From Adineta vaga (taxonomy: Eukaryota; Rotifera), in assembly GCA_021613535.1 (NCBI GenBank), contig CP075495.1, positions 15,190,001-15,254,000 of the forward strand: 64,000 bases of DNA, written 5' to 3'. Position 1 is the first letter of the stretch. Every line of letters starts with the position of its first letter. Both the position numbers and the translations under genes were made by a program. Positions 22,254 to 34,876 of the stretch are shown here, piece by piece. Under the pieces are notes generated by a model. The model had not been told where the DNA came from. It worked only from the letters and a program-made list of their open reading frames with translations, and made no database searches.

Positions 22254-25200
22254 CTAATATTGACAACAATCGATCAATACTAGGTCTTCCATTGTTTCTC
22301 GATCATATGAATATAATGGGTTTAGTTCATAAATGGATAATGCTCGTCGATAATAGTCTAATGCGATTTTAAATTGATTAAAATATTCATAATATGTGCC
22401 CATTTTTGATAAACTTTCGGCAATCCTCGGATCATTTGCTAGTAATGTTCTTTCACATATTGAAAAGATTTTCATCTCATAAAATAAGGACAAATCATAA
22501 TGGTCACAAGATTCATGAATTTTACTGTGATACATCAAATTATACACTATACGTAAATCTTCAGAAGGTAGGTTGGCTTCTCTGATTTCTAAACAACTTT
22601 CAAAATGTTTAATTGCATGAGCATAAAGTTCTTGTTCAAAGAATATAGTTGCCATGGATTCCAAAGCATTTATTATCAAATAATAATTAGTTGGAGCAAA
22701 CTCATTTAGCATCAGTACTGATCGTGAATAATAATCAATAGAATCTTCGAATTTTCTTTCTCTGTTTTTAAGAGCAGCAATATCTTGTAAACTAAAAATA
22801 ATATCTATATAAGATTCTGGATAATGTTTTTCTCGAATCGATAGTAATCGTTCTCGATAGTTTATTTCATTTTCAGAGTCACTACAATTATTCAAACAAC
22901 TAATTATATTTATGACACTTGAAATTATATCTTGAATAGAAGATGAACCGTATTTCTCGTAGATTACCAATGCTTTTTCATAATAATCTTTTGCTTCAAC
23001 GTACTTGTGTTCCTGTTCTCTTGTTATTCCAATATCCTGTAATACATAAGCAATATTTGCATACTCTAAAGGACAATACATTTCTCGCATATTTAATAAT
23101 CTTTGTTGAAACTCAAAAGCTTCCGTATAGTTTCTTTGTCTTCGTAAAACATGAATAATATTTCGAAATATTGTGGCAATATATGTATAATCGAATGAAA
23201 CCAATTTCTCTTTAATTTCTAAAGCTCGTTGATAGAATTCAAAAGCTTCATTGTCTTTTCTTTCATTATATTTTATAGTTCCCATAGCATTATAATTAGA
23301 AGCAATACTTGCATGATTGACAGGACAGTACGTTTCGCGCATGTTCAATGATCTTTGTTGAATGCTCGATGATAGAATTCAAGAGCTTGATCAAACTTGT
23401 TTTGAGCATTTAATATATTACCTATATTAATTAAACCAGAAACAATCTTTGTACTATTTACAGGATATAAATTCTTTCGCATTTCAAATGCCTGTTGATA
23501 ATAACTGAGAGTTTCGTTAGCATTGCGTTGATCCTGATAAATATCACCAATAAGTTCTAAAGTAAAAATGATACTGGAGTGTCCCAATGGATAATATGTC
23601 TTTTGAATTGCAAGTGCTTGTTGTTGGTATTGAATAGCTTCATCAAAGGTTTTTTTCTCTCTTAATAAATTACCAATACTATTGAAACTATAAGAAATAT
23701 AAATATGATCTGGTGGATATAGGTTCTGTTGCATTTTTAACGCTCCTCGGTAGTAACCAAAAGATTGATCATAGTTATTTTGATTCAAAAACGCATGACC
23801 AATACTTATAAGTGCTGAACTCATTTCAATATTGTCAGATGAAAAATACTCTTCATACAATTTCAATGCACGATTATAGAAATCAATTGATTCAGTTATT
23901 TTCTTTTGTCATCGTAAAATATCTCCAGTATGAAGAAGAGAGATGCTAATATGAGCATAATACGATGAATAATATGTTTCTAACATAGTAAGAGCTTCTT
24001 GTTGAACACAGAGAGCTTTTTCATGATTAACGAGTGTTGATTGTACATTACTAATACCTGTTGGTATAACTCTAAAGCTTCTCCGTACCTTCCTTGTTCA
24101 TCTCTAATAGTGCCAATACCGTGCAAAATTTTAGCAATAGTATAATGACCAGATGGATATAGATTTTTGGTCATAACGAATATGCGTAGATAAATATCTA
24201 GTGCTTCTTCGAATTTTTGTTGATGAAAATAATAGAAAGCCATTGTCTGAAGAGTTCGAATAATATTTATATGACTTGATTGGTAATAGTTTTTATAAAT
24301 AGACATCGCTCGATTTAGATAACTAAATGCTTCATTGAACATACCGTTATAAAGTAGTGTTATACCAATATTATTAGAATTTGTTGCAATATCAACATGG
24401 TCATATTTATAATATTCTTCGCGAATGCTTAATGCTTGTTGAAAGTAAACATGTGTTTCATGATATTTCTTTGTTCTACGATGAATTCGACCAAGATTTT
24501 CTAAACTATCGGCAATATATGAATGAGTTGAAGGATAATATTCTTTTCTAATGGCTAAAGCTTTTTGATGGAATTCATTTGCTTCTTCATATTGTCCTTG
24601 TAAATGCAAAATATCACCAATATCAGAAAGTATCAAAGTAGAATCTTTAATACGACTTGGGTTAGCTTTTATTATTCGATCATAAGCACGATCATAAAAT
24701 ATTTGTGCTTCTTTCCATTCACCTTTCCAATAATAAGTTTGACCAATTGAATGTTCAATCCATGCTAAATCTTCGTTGCAGAAATCCTCATATAAATGTT
24801 CAAAATATTTTTGTGCTTGACTCCATCGATTCATATCACACATCAATTTACCAAAAATAATTGGAATACTAAGATTTTCTATTTGACGATGTATATCTTT
24901 AATATATTTTTCTATAATCAATTTTATCAACCATATTTGCCCTTTTTGCTCAATACATTCTAATTTAAATGTTGTATTTTAATCGAAGAGAATTGTATTT
25001 GATCGAGAAAGATTAGCAAAATTAAAATTATTCTGAACGTTCTTTAAATTACATTCAATTCGTAGTGTGATGTCAATTAATTCGTTTTCTTTCAAATTAC
25101 TTAATTGATTCTTTGTTATTTTGATTTGTTGATGAAAACAAAAGTTTTCTAAACCGGATTGAATGACTTTTTGATGTTCACAAGATAAACAATCGATAAG

Positions 25201-25895
25201 ATCAACAAAAAATATCGTAAACTGTACAATTGATCCATATTTTTTGTTTGTGAAGCTTTGTAAATCATTTTTTGTAACGAAGAATCATTTCGATAGCATT
25301 CAAGAACATTATTTGTTTGATAATCATCTTCAAAATTGTCAAATAAATTCAGTTCTTGAGAATTTTCTTCCGAATAAACATGATATGCATCGAACATTTG
25401 TTTCTTGGCTTCTTCATTACGTGGAAAATGAGAAATAACACGATGATATAATTGAATCCAGACAGAAAATCACTGACTTGTTTTGATAAATCGTTTTTGA
25501 AATAATTATCTTCATGAAAAAATGTCCATGGATAAGATTGTTCATTGATTAACGCTATTTGTTCGTTTAGTGATGAAAATAATAAAGGAATCTTATCATA
25601 AATACCAATTATATTTAAATCTGGATGAAAGAAATACTTATATTCATCTTTTGTTGAATGATATAGAAAGATTAAATTAACGCAACGGAAAATATCAAGA
25701 TGAGATAAAATTTCCGCTGTATATGAATTAGAAGTAACGAGAAGAATATTTTCATTTTTAATTAATTCAATTAATGTTATACATGATTGAATACTGGAAT
25801 AGAAAACAAAAGAATGATCAATTTCATATAATTCATCTTTTAAATCTTTGATTTCATCATTTGAACATAAACAAAATATTCAACTAAATGATGTG
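22254..25895 (-). pseudogene. Decayed ADP-ribosyltransferase/TPR (kinesin-light-chain-like) gene
   Basis: On the minus strand a long series of about 42-residue TPR units can be followed from about 24,930 to 22,254 (for example YEEANEFHQKALAIRKEYYP and its relatives), of the kinesin-light-chain/NPHP3 style. Upstream are remnants of an N-terminal domain (ENILLVTSNSYTAEI, CVNLIFLYHS) and of an ART-like domain (LECYRNDSS, FANLSRSNTILFD), the layout of large bdelloid ART-TPR proteins. The reading frame is broken at least five times: frameshift near 25,243, TAA at 24979-24981, frameshift near 24,055, TGA at 23909-23911 and frameshift near 23,365. No start codon is in frame at the 5' end, and the ART core is too short to be complete. 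Introns do not explain the breaks. Confidence 0.8.
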
Positions 25896-27530
25896 AATCA
25901 TATCATTGATTAGCGCGACCACACAAGTGTGACGACAACACGTGCTTCATAGATATCTTTGATCTACAACGAAACGCATAAGAATATATTTCATTAAAAT
26001 AACAAACAAACAATTTATAAGAATAACTTTGCGTAACATTAATTTCTTCTTTAAAAACTCTAAACATTTAGACTAATACAATATCGAAGTTTGTCATTTG
26101 AAAAGAATTGAATCGTTTTAATGATAACGATCATATTTGCTCATATTGTTTATTTGAAAGGAAACTATCATATAACGATAATAACTACTTTTTTTCATCA
26201 ATGAAAGTTCAATTTCAAGATCTCAATCAACTAGCAAACGTAGGTGAACACTTTCTTTTCTATTTTCTTCATATAGACGTAGCAAAGCATTCATATTTTT
26301 ATTTTATCTCATTGTTTTCAATATATTGTCTTAAGACACGTGCTAAACAGTTTTTACATAATCTTTTTTTTTATTTCAAAGTAAATTTTAACGTTATGTC
26401 GTACTATGCAGAATTTATGACGAACTTTAGTCCTAAAAATTCGGGATACCGATCAGATCCATATATTACGAAAAATTAAAGTAACTTCAAGTAGGTCCAA
26501 GTGTTTTCTAACTAATCTAGAGTACCACTAAAGTAATTTAAAGTATCACTGAAGTACTAGTGAAGTAGCTCAAAATACATCTCAAGTACTTAAAATTCCG
26601 CCATTTCTCCCTTGTCTACTAGCTATACATATTTTTAGTAGTAAGCTTATCTACTTAAAAAACGACAAATCCTATTATCTTGTTTTGGCAGGTTCATAAT
26701 GTATCCATATATAATTATGTATAAGTAGATGTAACTGATGCGATGATGATGCACTAGAATTCAAATGAAAATAAAGCAAGTTTCCGAGATGAATATCATC
26801 TAGTATAATATATCTATGATTCATTATTTGATACATATTCACATTTACATTAGCTTTTATAAAATTTCATTGTTACAAGAAAAATAAAAGACGAATTCTT
26901 CTTTTATTTACTCTTTTCAATTGAGAACATGTATGAAATTTCATGTAGTAGATGGATTACTGAAAGGATTAATATTATGTAAAATCCATGTTAGTCAATT
27001 TTAATCCGATGAAACACCCTTGAGTGCTTTTCTAGCAAACACAAAGCTTTTGGCTTGATTAAAACTTCTTTTTTTAACATCATTTTCTAAAGACGATCTG
27101 AATTAATATATCATTACATCCATCCTTTAGTTTTTAGTTCGGAAATGTTAGTACTCATCGCATTAATTTTGCCGACATGCATCGACATACTTTATTCCTT
27201 TGACAAACAGTGAAGGTCAAATTAGTTTTTCTTCAAAGTTTTCACATGATTCAATAGAGCTTGTTAAACTTTAAATAACTGAATCTTTCTCTCTGGTTTT
27301 AACCATTTTTTCTCAAATCAAGTTCGCATTATTCATCGTTCTGAGTAGAGCATACGTCTTGGCATATACTCATGAAATATATACTGAAAAAAGGTCAGTT
27401 CTAATACTATTCATCTAGTATCAGGTTAGTTTTGGCATTCACATATAAATATATGTAAACATTTTTATCGCTCCATAAAACAAAAACAATATAAATTATG
27501 CCGTAAGAGGAGAAGTAATTATCAGAAAAG
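25896..27530. other. Intergenic region with repeat-rich patch
   Basis: Contains the AAGTA-rich repeat block at 26466-26614 described separately. A plus-strand open frame at 26108-26479 (123 codons) is Phe/Tyr/Asn-rich with no domain and is not called. The remainder is AT-rich and unremarkable. Confidence 0.35.
26466..26614. repeat. Degenerate AAGTA direct-repeat block, possible transposon end
   Basis: About ten copies of AAGTA(C/G/A) spaced roughly 10-15 bases apart (AAGTAACTTC, AAGTAGGTCC, AAAGTAATTT, GAAGTACTAG, CAAGTACTTA), ending in CCGCCATTTCTCCCTTG at 26598-26614. Read from the other strand the end begins CAAGGGAGAAATGGCGG. The design, many short subterminal repeats ending in a GC-richer terminus, is like the block at 20080-20214 but with different motifs. 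Confidence 0.4.
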
Positions 27531-27680
27531 CATTTGTTTTATCTCATTAAAAATAAAGCTGAATATTCTCGCATAAAATACTTTAACTCATTCAGATCTA
27601 CAACAGACTGCTTTCAATATTATTCTTCATCTGCATGTGATGTTTATGACGCCAATCAAAAGTGCTGGATTGATTCTTAG

Positions 27681-28638
27681 TTATTTGCAACTATTGGAGT
27701 ATTGTTTGCAAATCTTTCATCCATAGTAATATTGATTATTATCATTTATAATTTCTATCATAAACGTATAAAACAAGAAGATAAAATAAATATTATCCTT
27801 TGTCTAAATATCTATTTATTATCTTTACCTTCTATGGTTTTATCTTTTGTATATTTTCTTCAATCTGTATTAGGTGATATTTATGAACGAGAATTCAATT
27901 CACCATGGTGTAATTTTCTTGGATATATCTATGCTGTTTGTATCTGTATTTCATTTTTGTCATTTATTAATCAAGTAATGAACAGTTATATTTATATTTT
28001 TATAAGAAATATTTCAATACTTATTTTAGGCATTTTTCCGTCTCTGTCGTATTATTTACCCACAATATAAATATCTTCAAAGTTCGCAATTTTATTTTTT
28101 AATAATTCCTATAGAAATAATCATTGCTTTTATTCTCTTATGTCCTATTTATGTCTGGAATGATATTAATTATTTACCCGATGATCATTTTTGTTTTGTT
28201 CCATTATCGAATATTCGAGGTTATCTTTGGATACTTTTTACTGCTTATACTGTTCCTGTTTCATCATTATTTTTCATGTATATACGTATAGTGATATATA
28301 TTCGTAAACAATCAAATCTAACAATTAGAGATAAACAACGACAAGCTCGTGATTTTAATGCCATTCGACGTATTCTAACCGTAGTTGGATTTTTGATGTT
28401 TTGTGGAATGCCGGTTTTAATTTTTGTAATAAGAATGTTTATTACAGGTGAAGTATATCCGTTAACTAATCGTATTATGTCCATTTTAATTGGAATATCG
28501 ATGTTTGGATTGAGTATAGCAATGGTATTATGTGTTTCTCAACTAAAAGATCTGTTATGGAAAACTTTGAAAGTCAATCAGGCCACATCAGTTACTAGAA
28601 GCCTAACGAATTCTGTTCAACTTAGAATATATCGATGA
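27681..28638 (+). CDS. Rhodopsin-like GPCR (paralogue of 33941-34876), 5' end unresolved
   Basis: Exons 27681-27974 and 28030-28638 join in frame to about 300 codons with seven hydrophobic helices. TM1 runs from LFATIGVLFANLSSIVIL; CNFLGYIYAVC in TM3 has the conserved Cys; PIYVWNDINYLPDDHFCF carries the second disulfide Cys; IRKQSNL and the basic third loop precede TM6. The intron after FINQ is in exactly the same place as in the paralogue. No ATG opens the frame: TAG at 27678-27680 immediately precedes it. Either this TAG is a splice acceptor of an unseen first exon, or the gene is broken; an open stretch upstream (about 27527-27677, Cys-rich near its end) could be the former extracellular N-terminus. 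Confidence 0.7.
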
Positions 28639-31147
28639 GTTTATCTCTTCCAATACACGATTATAGATAATAATAATAATAAGTTTTAATTGAAAATTTT
28701 ATCTGTTCGCCAACGTAATTACACATATTCTTTCAAATAATATTTTATGTTACACGTGAATACTTAAGATTTCTTTTAATTTCTTGTTCATAATGCAATA
28801 AAATATCATTTACACAGATATGAAACTGACAATGAATGCTTCAAACCATATCTTGCATGCGCCAGATTATATTAAATTCATAATTATAAATTCATTATCT
28901 ATAAAAATAGACAGTGCAGTGTAGCACATAATTTAAAAAAATGACTTTCAGTTATATAAAAATCTCATTGTTATAGATGACGGTTTTTTACAATACGACA
29001 TATTTAATTCGGAATATTCTTGTATATTTACCAATATTTGAATTCTTTTTTTCTCATTTCTTGCTAAGTAATCTTATGTTTTTTTTAGGGAAGAGTACTT
29101 TTCAAACTTAATTAAAAACATGTTTGAAGAACATGTTCATGAACTATAGGTATTATTCCCTCAACTGAAAGGAAGGTCATATGGAAAAAAAAAGTTTGTT
29201 TGTCCGTGTCAGGGACAAAGATCAAAAAGACATTTTCTTCAAAACAACAGAAAATATTGAAAATCAACGGTAGAGTGAGATTGGGGTGTATGAGGAAAGC
29301 GATGTGCGAAGACTGAAATTTTTTTCCTTTGAATCAAAGGAGGGTGATACGCAGAAAACTGGAAATGCATTCGTTTGTTTGGTGTGGGTGAAAGATCATT
29401 TATGAAAATAGAAATTTTAGGGAAACCATTCTATGGGAACGTCCTTGACTCTCCTTATATCACCTAAGACGGCACCATTGGACCTCATGCACTCCGAGAT
29501 TGAAATTTACCACTAAATAAACTACCTAACTGTGAATCTAAATATAGAAATTTATTCAGAAAGACGTCTAAGAAGGTGACTTGTTAAGTTTTGGTTGAGT
29601 CTTCTCATGTATCCAGGTCATGGAAAAGCTCAAGTAGGAGAAAGATCTTCACAGAGTTACCAAGTTATGTATTATAACGAAATCCATCACTCATATCGAA
29701 CTTTGTAAAAATGAGTATAAACCATCCAACCCGATTTGAATTTTGTCATCAAAAATGTAGACAACTAATCTTGTGTTGTTCACGACGATAAATCTTCTTT
29801 ATTTAATAGTAAGCTGTTGCCGTTGTAAGATTGGTTATGTTTTTCAGATCAGAAGACGAAGATAAAGCTTTGCGACTTATCTAATGAATTAAATATCTAA
29901 TGGAATACGTTTGTGTTTCCAACAAATGCATTATTACTTGTCTTTTTCTACTTTGATTCTGAATTAAGTGACACATATTATGGTCAAAAGTGAAAAGTAT
30001 GATCTTGTTCATTAACCCGTCACGATTTCTTCGACCACTAAAAGTAAAACAAAACTGTACATCAAATTTCTAACAATGGAGAAATGCGTATAGATGAATA
30101 TGATTATTGGAAATGGATTTTTGTTATTATTATATAACGGTGAAACCATAAGAAGTTTTACAATTGATTCTGAAATTCTTAAGAAATCATTGTAGCTTAG
30201 GTGAAAGTTTTCAGCATCTCAACATCTTCTATTAAGTCTATTTATCGTTTTGAGTATTTCAGATAGATTTTAAATTCTGTGAATGCTCATTTATCTATAG
30301 CCACTTCAGATTACAGTAAAAGACAAAAATTGATTGATTGATTGATCGAAAAAATAAACATTTATTTATAGATTAGAATAATTGTCTTTAGTTAATATAT
30401 TAACTATATGATGTTCGCATGTTGAGAATGAAGTAACATGTCGAAAAATTTTAGGATCATCAACAAAATGTTGGAAACATTTCTTTAGCTTTATCATTTG
30501 TTTCTATCAAAAATGTAATCACAAATTGAACATGTAATTAATAACGAACTTGAAGAATAGTTCGACGACGATCTCAAACACGATATTCAAATAAAGGTTC
30601 GACATCAATTAATATATGATTAAACCTACTAGTGAAATAAAATCAAACGTTTATCGAAAATATATTTACTTATCTATACATTTGTTTTCTTTGTATAAAA
30701 CGTTACGGAAATTAATCGCTTTTAATAAATAGACCCTCATTTGCGCTAATTTGTCGACTATGTCATATTGACTTGTTTTCATTCGATCATTTTTCAAATA
30801 TCCCTTTCATGCGTTACTAATCCCATGTGTATTATCTATCAGATTCTTGTTTTTTCTTTCTTTTAAATTATCCTTTTGCATCTGATGATACTGAAATCAC
30901 CTATCGATATTTCGGCATACAAATGAAAATCCCAAATCATATAACCTTAGATTTTATTCATTATATTAATTAATCCATATTTATTTTTTTAATAATATGT
31001 TTTCAGATTATAATCTATTGATGTCATTCTTCCGCCTCTAACGACATCAACACACATTTGTTAATTAATATTACTTTTCAAAACTATATGAAAAAAACTT
31101 TCGATTTAATCTAAGATTATTATGTATTGTTATGACATTTGTCACCC
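28639..31147. other. Long intergenic region between GPCR genes
   Basis: About 2.5 kb without supported genes. The part 29100-29760 is less AT-rich and has a patchwork look (A-runs, GGAAGGTCATATGG and GGAGGGTGATACG as loose direct repeats), possibly an old mobile-element relic. A short (ATTG)n run lies near 30331-30346. No tRNA or snRNA was recognised. Confidence 0.35.
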
Positions 31148-31184
31148 ACGTCATTAGTATTGACGTAGAAATTAGATATATAAA
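31148..31184 (+). promoter_or_regulatory. CRE-like inverted half-sites and TATA box
   Basis: ACGTCA (31148-31153) and TGACGT (31161-31166) form an inverted pair with a 7-base spacer, each a CREB/ATF half-site. TATATAAA follows at 31177-31184, 55 bases before the GPCR ATG. Function is inferred from motifs only. Confidence 0.5.
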
Positions 31185-31238
31185 CAAGGACTCTCTTTGA
31201 GATATTTTATTTCGACAATATAATCTCATAGTACATTC

Positions 31239-32231
31239 ATGTCAAACGCAGCAGTTAACGAAGAAATTCTTCGTCTTCAATCTATTTCAAAAATCTTTGA
31301 TGGCTATGTTATGCTATTCTTTATTATCATTGGAACAATAGGAAATTTAATGAATATCATTGTTTTTCTTCGACATAAAACACTTCGCCAAATGTCAAAT
31401 TGTATCTTCATGATTATGTTTTTTGTTAGTAATCTAACCTCTTTATGGGCATCTCGTTTTCAACGTTCCACACTTGCTATTACTGGTGTCGATCTATTAG
31501 TTGGTTCAATATTTTATTGCAAATTTCGATGGTTATTTGGTCGTTGGGGTTTCAATATGTCATTTACATGTATCTGTTTGTCAAGTATCGATCGATTTCT
31601 CAATACTTCACGCAATGAACGATATCGACAACTCGTTACATTCAAACGAGCTATTATAATTACAATTCTAATCACTATTTCTTATACAATTATCTTCGTA
31701 CCAGATGCTATTTATTATTCGGGATATCGATGTACAGCATCAAGCAGTGATCGAGCTATATATCAACAATTCATTACTTATTTTAATTTGACCATGACCA
31801 ATAGTATTCCACCAGTTATTCTAGGTATTTTTTGTTTGCTTACATGGTATAATCTTTGGTCAATTCGACGTCAACGACAAAGTCAACTTCATCAACAAGT
31901 TAATAGAATGATGATAGTTGAATTTACTGTGATATTTATCAGTTCAATACCTAATTTTATATTCAATATGTATTCACAAGTTACTCAATCATGGATTAAA
32001 TCCAATTTGCAATTAGCACAAGAAAATATTTGGAGAAATGTGTGCGTCACTCTTAGCCTTCTATTGAATACTGTAACATTTTACATCTACATTTTAATGT
32101 CCAGTGCGTATAGACGAAATGTCAAAACCATTTTTTGTTGCAAAAATCAAAACAAAGTGATGTCACAACACATACAATTGCAAAATACAAAATGTATCCG
32201 CCGAATTGCAACTTTCACGGTTTCTCCATGA
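31239..32231 (+). CDS. Intronless class A (rhodopsin-like) GPCR
   Basis: One exon, 330 residues, seven helices. GTIGNLMNIIVF is TM1 with the conserved Gly-Asn; CKFRWLFGRWGFNMSFTCICLSSIDRFL is TM3, with DRF in place of DRY; RCTASSSD gives the loop-2 Cys; a basic loop (SIRRQRQSQLHQQ) precedes TM6, which carries SSIPNFIF rather than the usual CWxP; LLLNTVTFYIYILMSSAYRR is TM7 and the start of helix 8, with an NPxxY-like position replaced by NTVTFY. Two cysteines after helix 8 could be palmitoylated. It resembles the large neuropeptide-receptor-like expansions of rotifers; the ligand is unknown. It does not closely resemble the two flanking GPCRs. Confidence 0.85.
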   Translation: MSNAAVNEEILRLQSISKIFDGYVMLFFIIIGTIGNLMNIIVFLRHKTLRQMSNCIFMIMFFVSNLTSLWASRFQRSTLAITGVDLLVGSIFYCKFRWLFGRWGFNMSFTCICLSSIDRFLNTSRNERYRQLVTFKRAIIITILITISYTIIFVPDAIYYSGYRCTASSSDRAIYQQFITYFNLTMTNSIPPVILGIFCLLTWYNLWSIRRQRQSQLHQQVNRMMIVEFTVIFISSIPNFIFNMYSQVTQSWIKSNLQLAQENIWRNVCVTLSLLLNTVTFYIYILMSSAYRRNVKTIFCCKNQNKVMSQHIQLQNTKCIRRIATFTVSP

Positions 32232-33940
32232 TTAGATATATATCTTTCATTCCAGGACTCTCATTCTACATGTTATGTTAAGATCATTAAAAAGTATCGA
32301 CTCAGACTGCTTGTCGTTGTATTGAAATAATAATTTACATTTAGAAATATATGTTGTATTGAAAGATATATCTATCACTTTGTACATACAAGGAACGCTT
32401 AAAACATCTCGACTCCTGAATAAGGAGAGTATACTAAGAATTTAATAATACCAAAGACACCTACATCGATATCCAATACCACATAATATCATTAGTATCA
32501 CTGTTGTTACATCCCTAATCGATCTGAAGTGGTTATCGTCGCCGTTGGATTCTAAGTATAGAGAACATACATTAAATATTGTCTCATTATACTTAATTTT
32601 TTATAATATCATTCTCTTCCTCGTTTTCCCTATGTTAATAGAATATTTTCGTGTCGTGAAGGTAAAAAATATTCCACATCAAAAACAATGTGAGCATTAT
32701 TGACAACACAGGAAAAGGACACATAACTAGTAGGCAAAAAAGGTCACAATTATGTTAATTAAAGTTGGTGTTCGTTACAGTACACGATTCGCTGATTCTT
32801 TTTTCCTTACAAAAGCTTAATGTCACTAATTATAAATATATCAAAAAGACATCATCCGTTAAACCCGTATTAATACCTTTTAATCAACGATTTTTGAGAT
32901 CCTGATATCTGAACTCATCAGTTTTCATAGAAAGATAATAATTATGTCTTTGATTAGTATATTAACGTCTTTTTACATCAGTTTTCATAAAAGAATTGAA
33001 TTTCTACCTTGAGAGTGAAGGTGTAAAATGAACACTCTCTTTGAATTAATAATAAAAACTAAATTATACTACTTCGTTAACATTTTGTACACAGTTTTTT
33101 AAACTTCGTTGACGAAAATATACGATCAGACTATTAATAAAATAGTTCTCATACGAATGTTTAACTTCCAATATCGTCTTTTTAAAATTGGTTCATTCTT
33201 TTATTACAAATATATTCACAAGAAGCAAAAGATTGATTGTTATTCGATATTATCCTAACATGATAACGTTTCAAAGTACAAAATCTAATCTATATCATCA
33301 ATCTTTTACTTCTAATTTACATTTTCGTAGAATATACTTTTACAATTATATTGTTACATCAAACGAAGAACACGATGAAAGTTATAAATATTTCAAGGTC
33401 CATAAGTATAATTGTATGACAGATATATACGTTGAATGTTTTATTTATCTAGAAAAAAAAACTCAAGAGGAACAGGAAACGATTGAATGAAGAAGCCTAG
33501 AGCTGTTTTTTGTCTGATGAACTATCAATATTTATTATTTGAGATCATGTTTTTTGTTTTTCTTCATTATAAATGATATAGCATAATTGTCAAAGTTTTT
33601 TTTTCATCGAATAAATGAAGATTTTTCGAAGATGATTATTTTAAGCAAAGGTTTCTATTTTATAAATAAAGATACAAAATATGATCTTATCAATATTACC
33701 ATTCATTCTATTTGTCATCTTGAAAGTAACTTTCAACGAGTAAACTCGTTTACATGACTATTGAAAGATGAATAGAAAGAAGTCATTATCCATCGTGTCA
33801 TATTTTTTCTTCCTTCACTTCATAAATTATCAATTCCATTGACAAAGTATTTCCGTAAATGAATCTTCGCATATTTAGTACATCTGTCTCTAACTCGTGA
33901 GTTCATTTCTTTATACGTCTTCACAGTTCAATTGAAGGTA
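32232..33940. other. Intergenic region
   Basis: AT-rich; an open frame at 33188-33490 lacks any domain or splice support and is not called. Nothing else recognised. Confidence 0.35.
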
Positions 33941-34876
33941 ATGTTAAGTGATAAATATCAATTCATTGGATTTCTTCTAACATCATTTTCCATTGGTGAA
34001 ATTATCTTTTCATGTGTATTAACATTAATTATATTAATGCTAATACTTTATTATATTTTATCTAATCGAATAAAACAAGATGATAAAATAATTCTTATTC
34101 TTTCAATAAACATTTATTCATCTTGTTTAATTTATATGTTTCTATTTTTTGTACTTCTTCTTCAATCAGCAATCGGTGATATTTTTCACAAAGAATTCGA
34201 TTCATCGTGGTGTATTTTATTTGGATATATCTATGCTGTTAGTCTTTGTGTTCTATATATTTCATTTATTAATCAAGTAAATCAACATTGATACTTCTTT
34301 ATTACATTTATCTTGTTTTTTTAGGCTTTTTTTCGTCTCTGTCGTATTGTTTATTCTCAATATAAATATCTTCAAAGTTCTCAATTATATATTCTAATTA
34401 TTCCAATTGAAATTATAATTGCTTGTATTCTCTTATGTCCTATTTATGTCTGGAATGATATTATTTATTTACCTGATGATCATTTTTGTTTTGTTCCTAT
34501 ATCAAATATTCGAGGATATCTTTGGATATTCTTTAGTGTTTATGGTATTCCTGTTTTATCATTAGCATTGATTTATATTCGTATAATAATTTTTATTCGT
34601 AAACAATCAAATCAACCCATTCGAATAAAACGAAGACAAACACGTGATTTAAATGCTATTCGAGGAATATTCATTATGATTGGTTTTCTTTTACTTCTTG
34701 GATTACCAACTTCAGTTTTAATTATAATGATGCTTGTTACAGGTGAAGCACATCCATTGACATTTCGTATTACATGTCTTTCAATTGGAACATCAATGTT
34801 GGGATTAAGTATTGCTATGATGATTTCAATTCCACAATTGAGAACTATCGTTTGGAAAGGTTCACAATCATCATAA
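33941..34876 (+). CDS. Rhodopsin-like GPCR (paralogue of 27681-28638)
   Basis: Exons 33941-34276 and 34325-34876 join to 295 residues. The start ATG is at 33941 (MLSDKYQF), followed at once by TM1. Cys in WCILFGYIYAVSLC (TM3) and in DDHFCFVP pair as the usual disulfide. AFFRLCRIVYSQYKYL opens exon 2 and takes the DRY-region position; CPIYVWNDI and IRGYLWIFF are shared almost unchanged with the upstream paralogue. The single 48-base intron lies at the same codon. The very short N-terminus and the loop chemistry suggest a small-ligand or peptide receptor, but no specific ligand can be named. Confidence 0.85.

Noticed and set aside
26108-26479. 123-codon plus-strand open frame
   Set aside because: Phe/Tyr-rich with no domain or homologue in the window; it runs into the AAGTA repeat block, so probably chance.
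33188-33490. 100-codon plus-strand open frame
   Set aside because: No ATG context, domain or paralogue; composition like the surrounding spacer.
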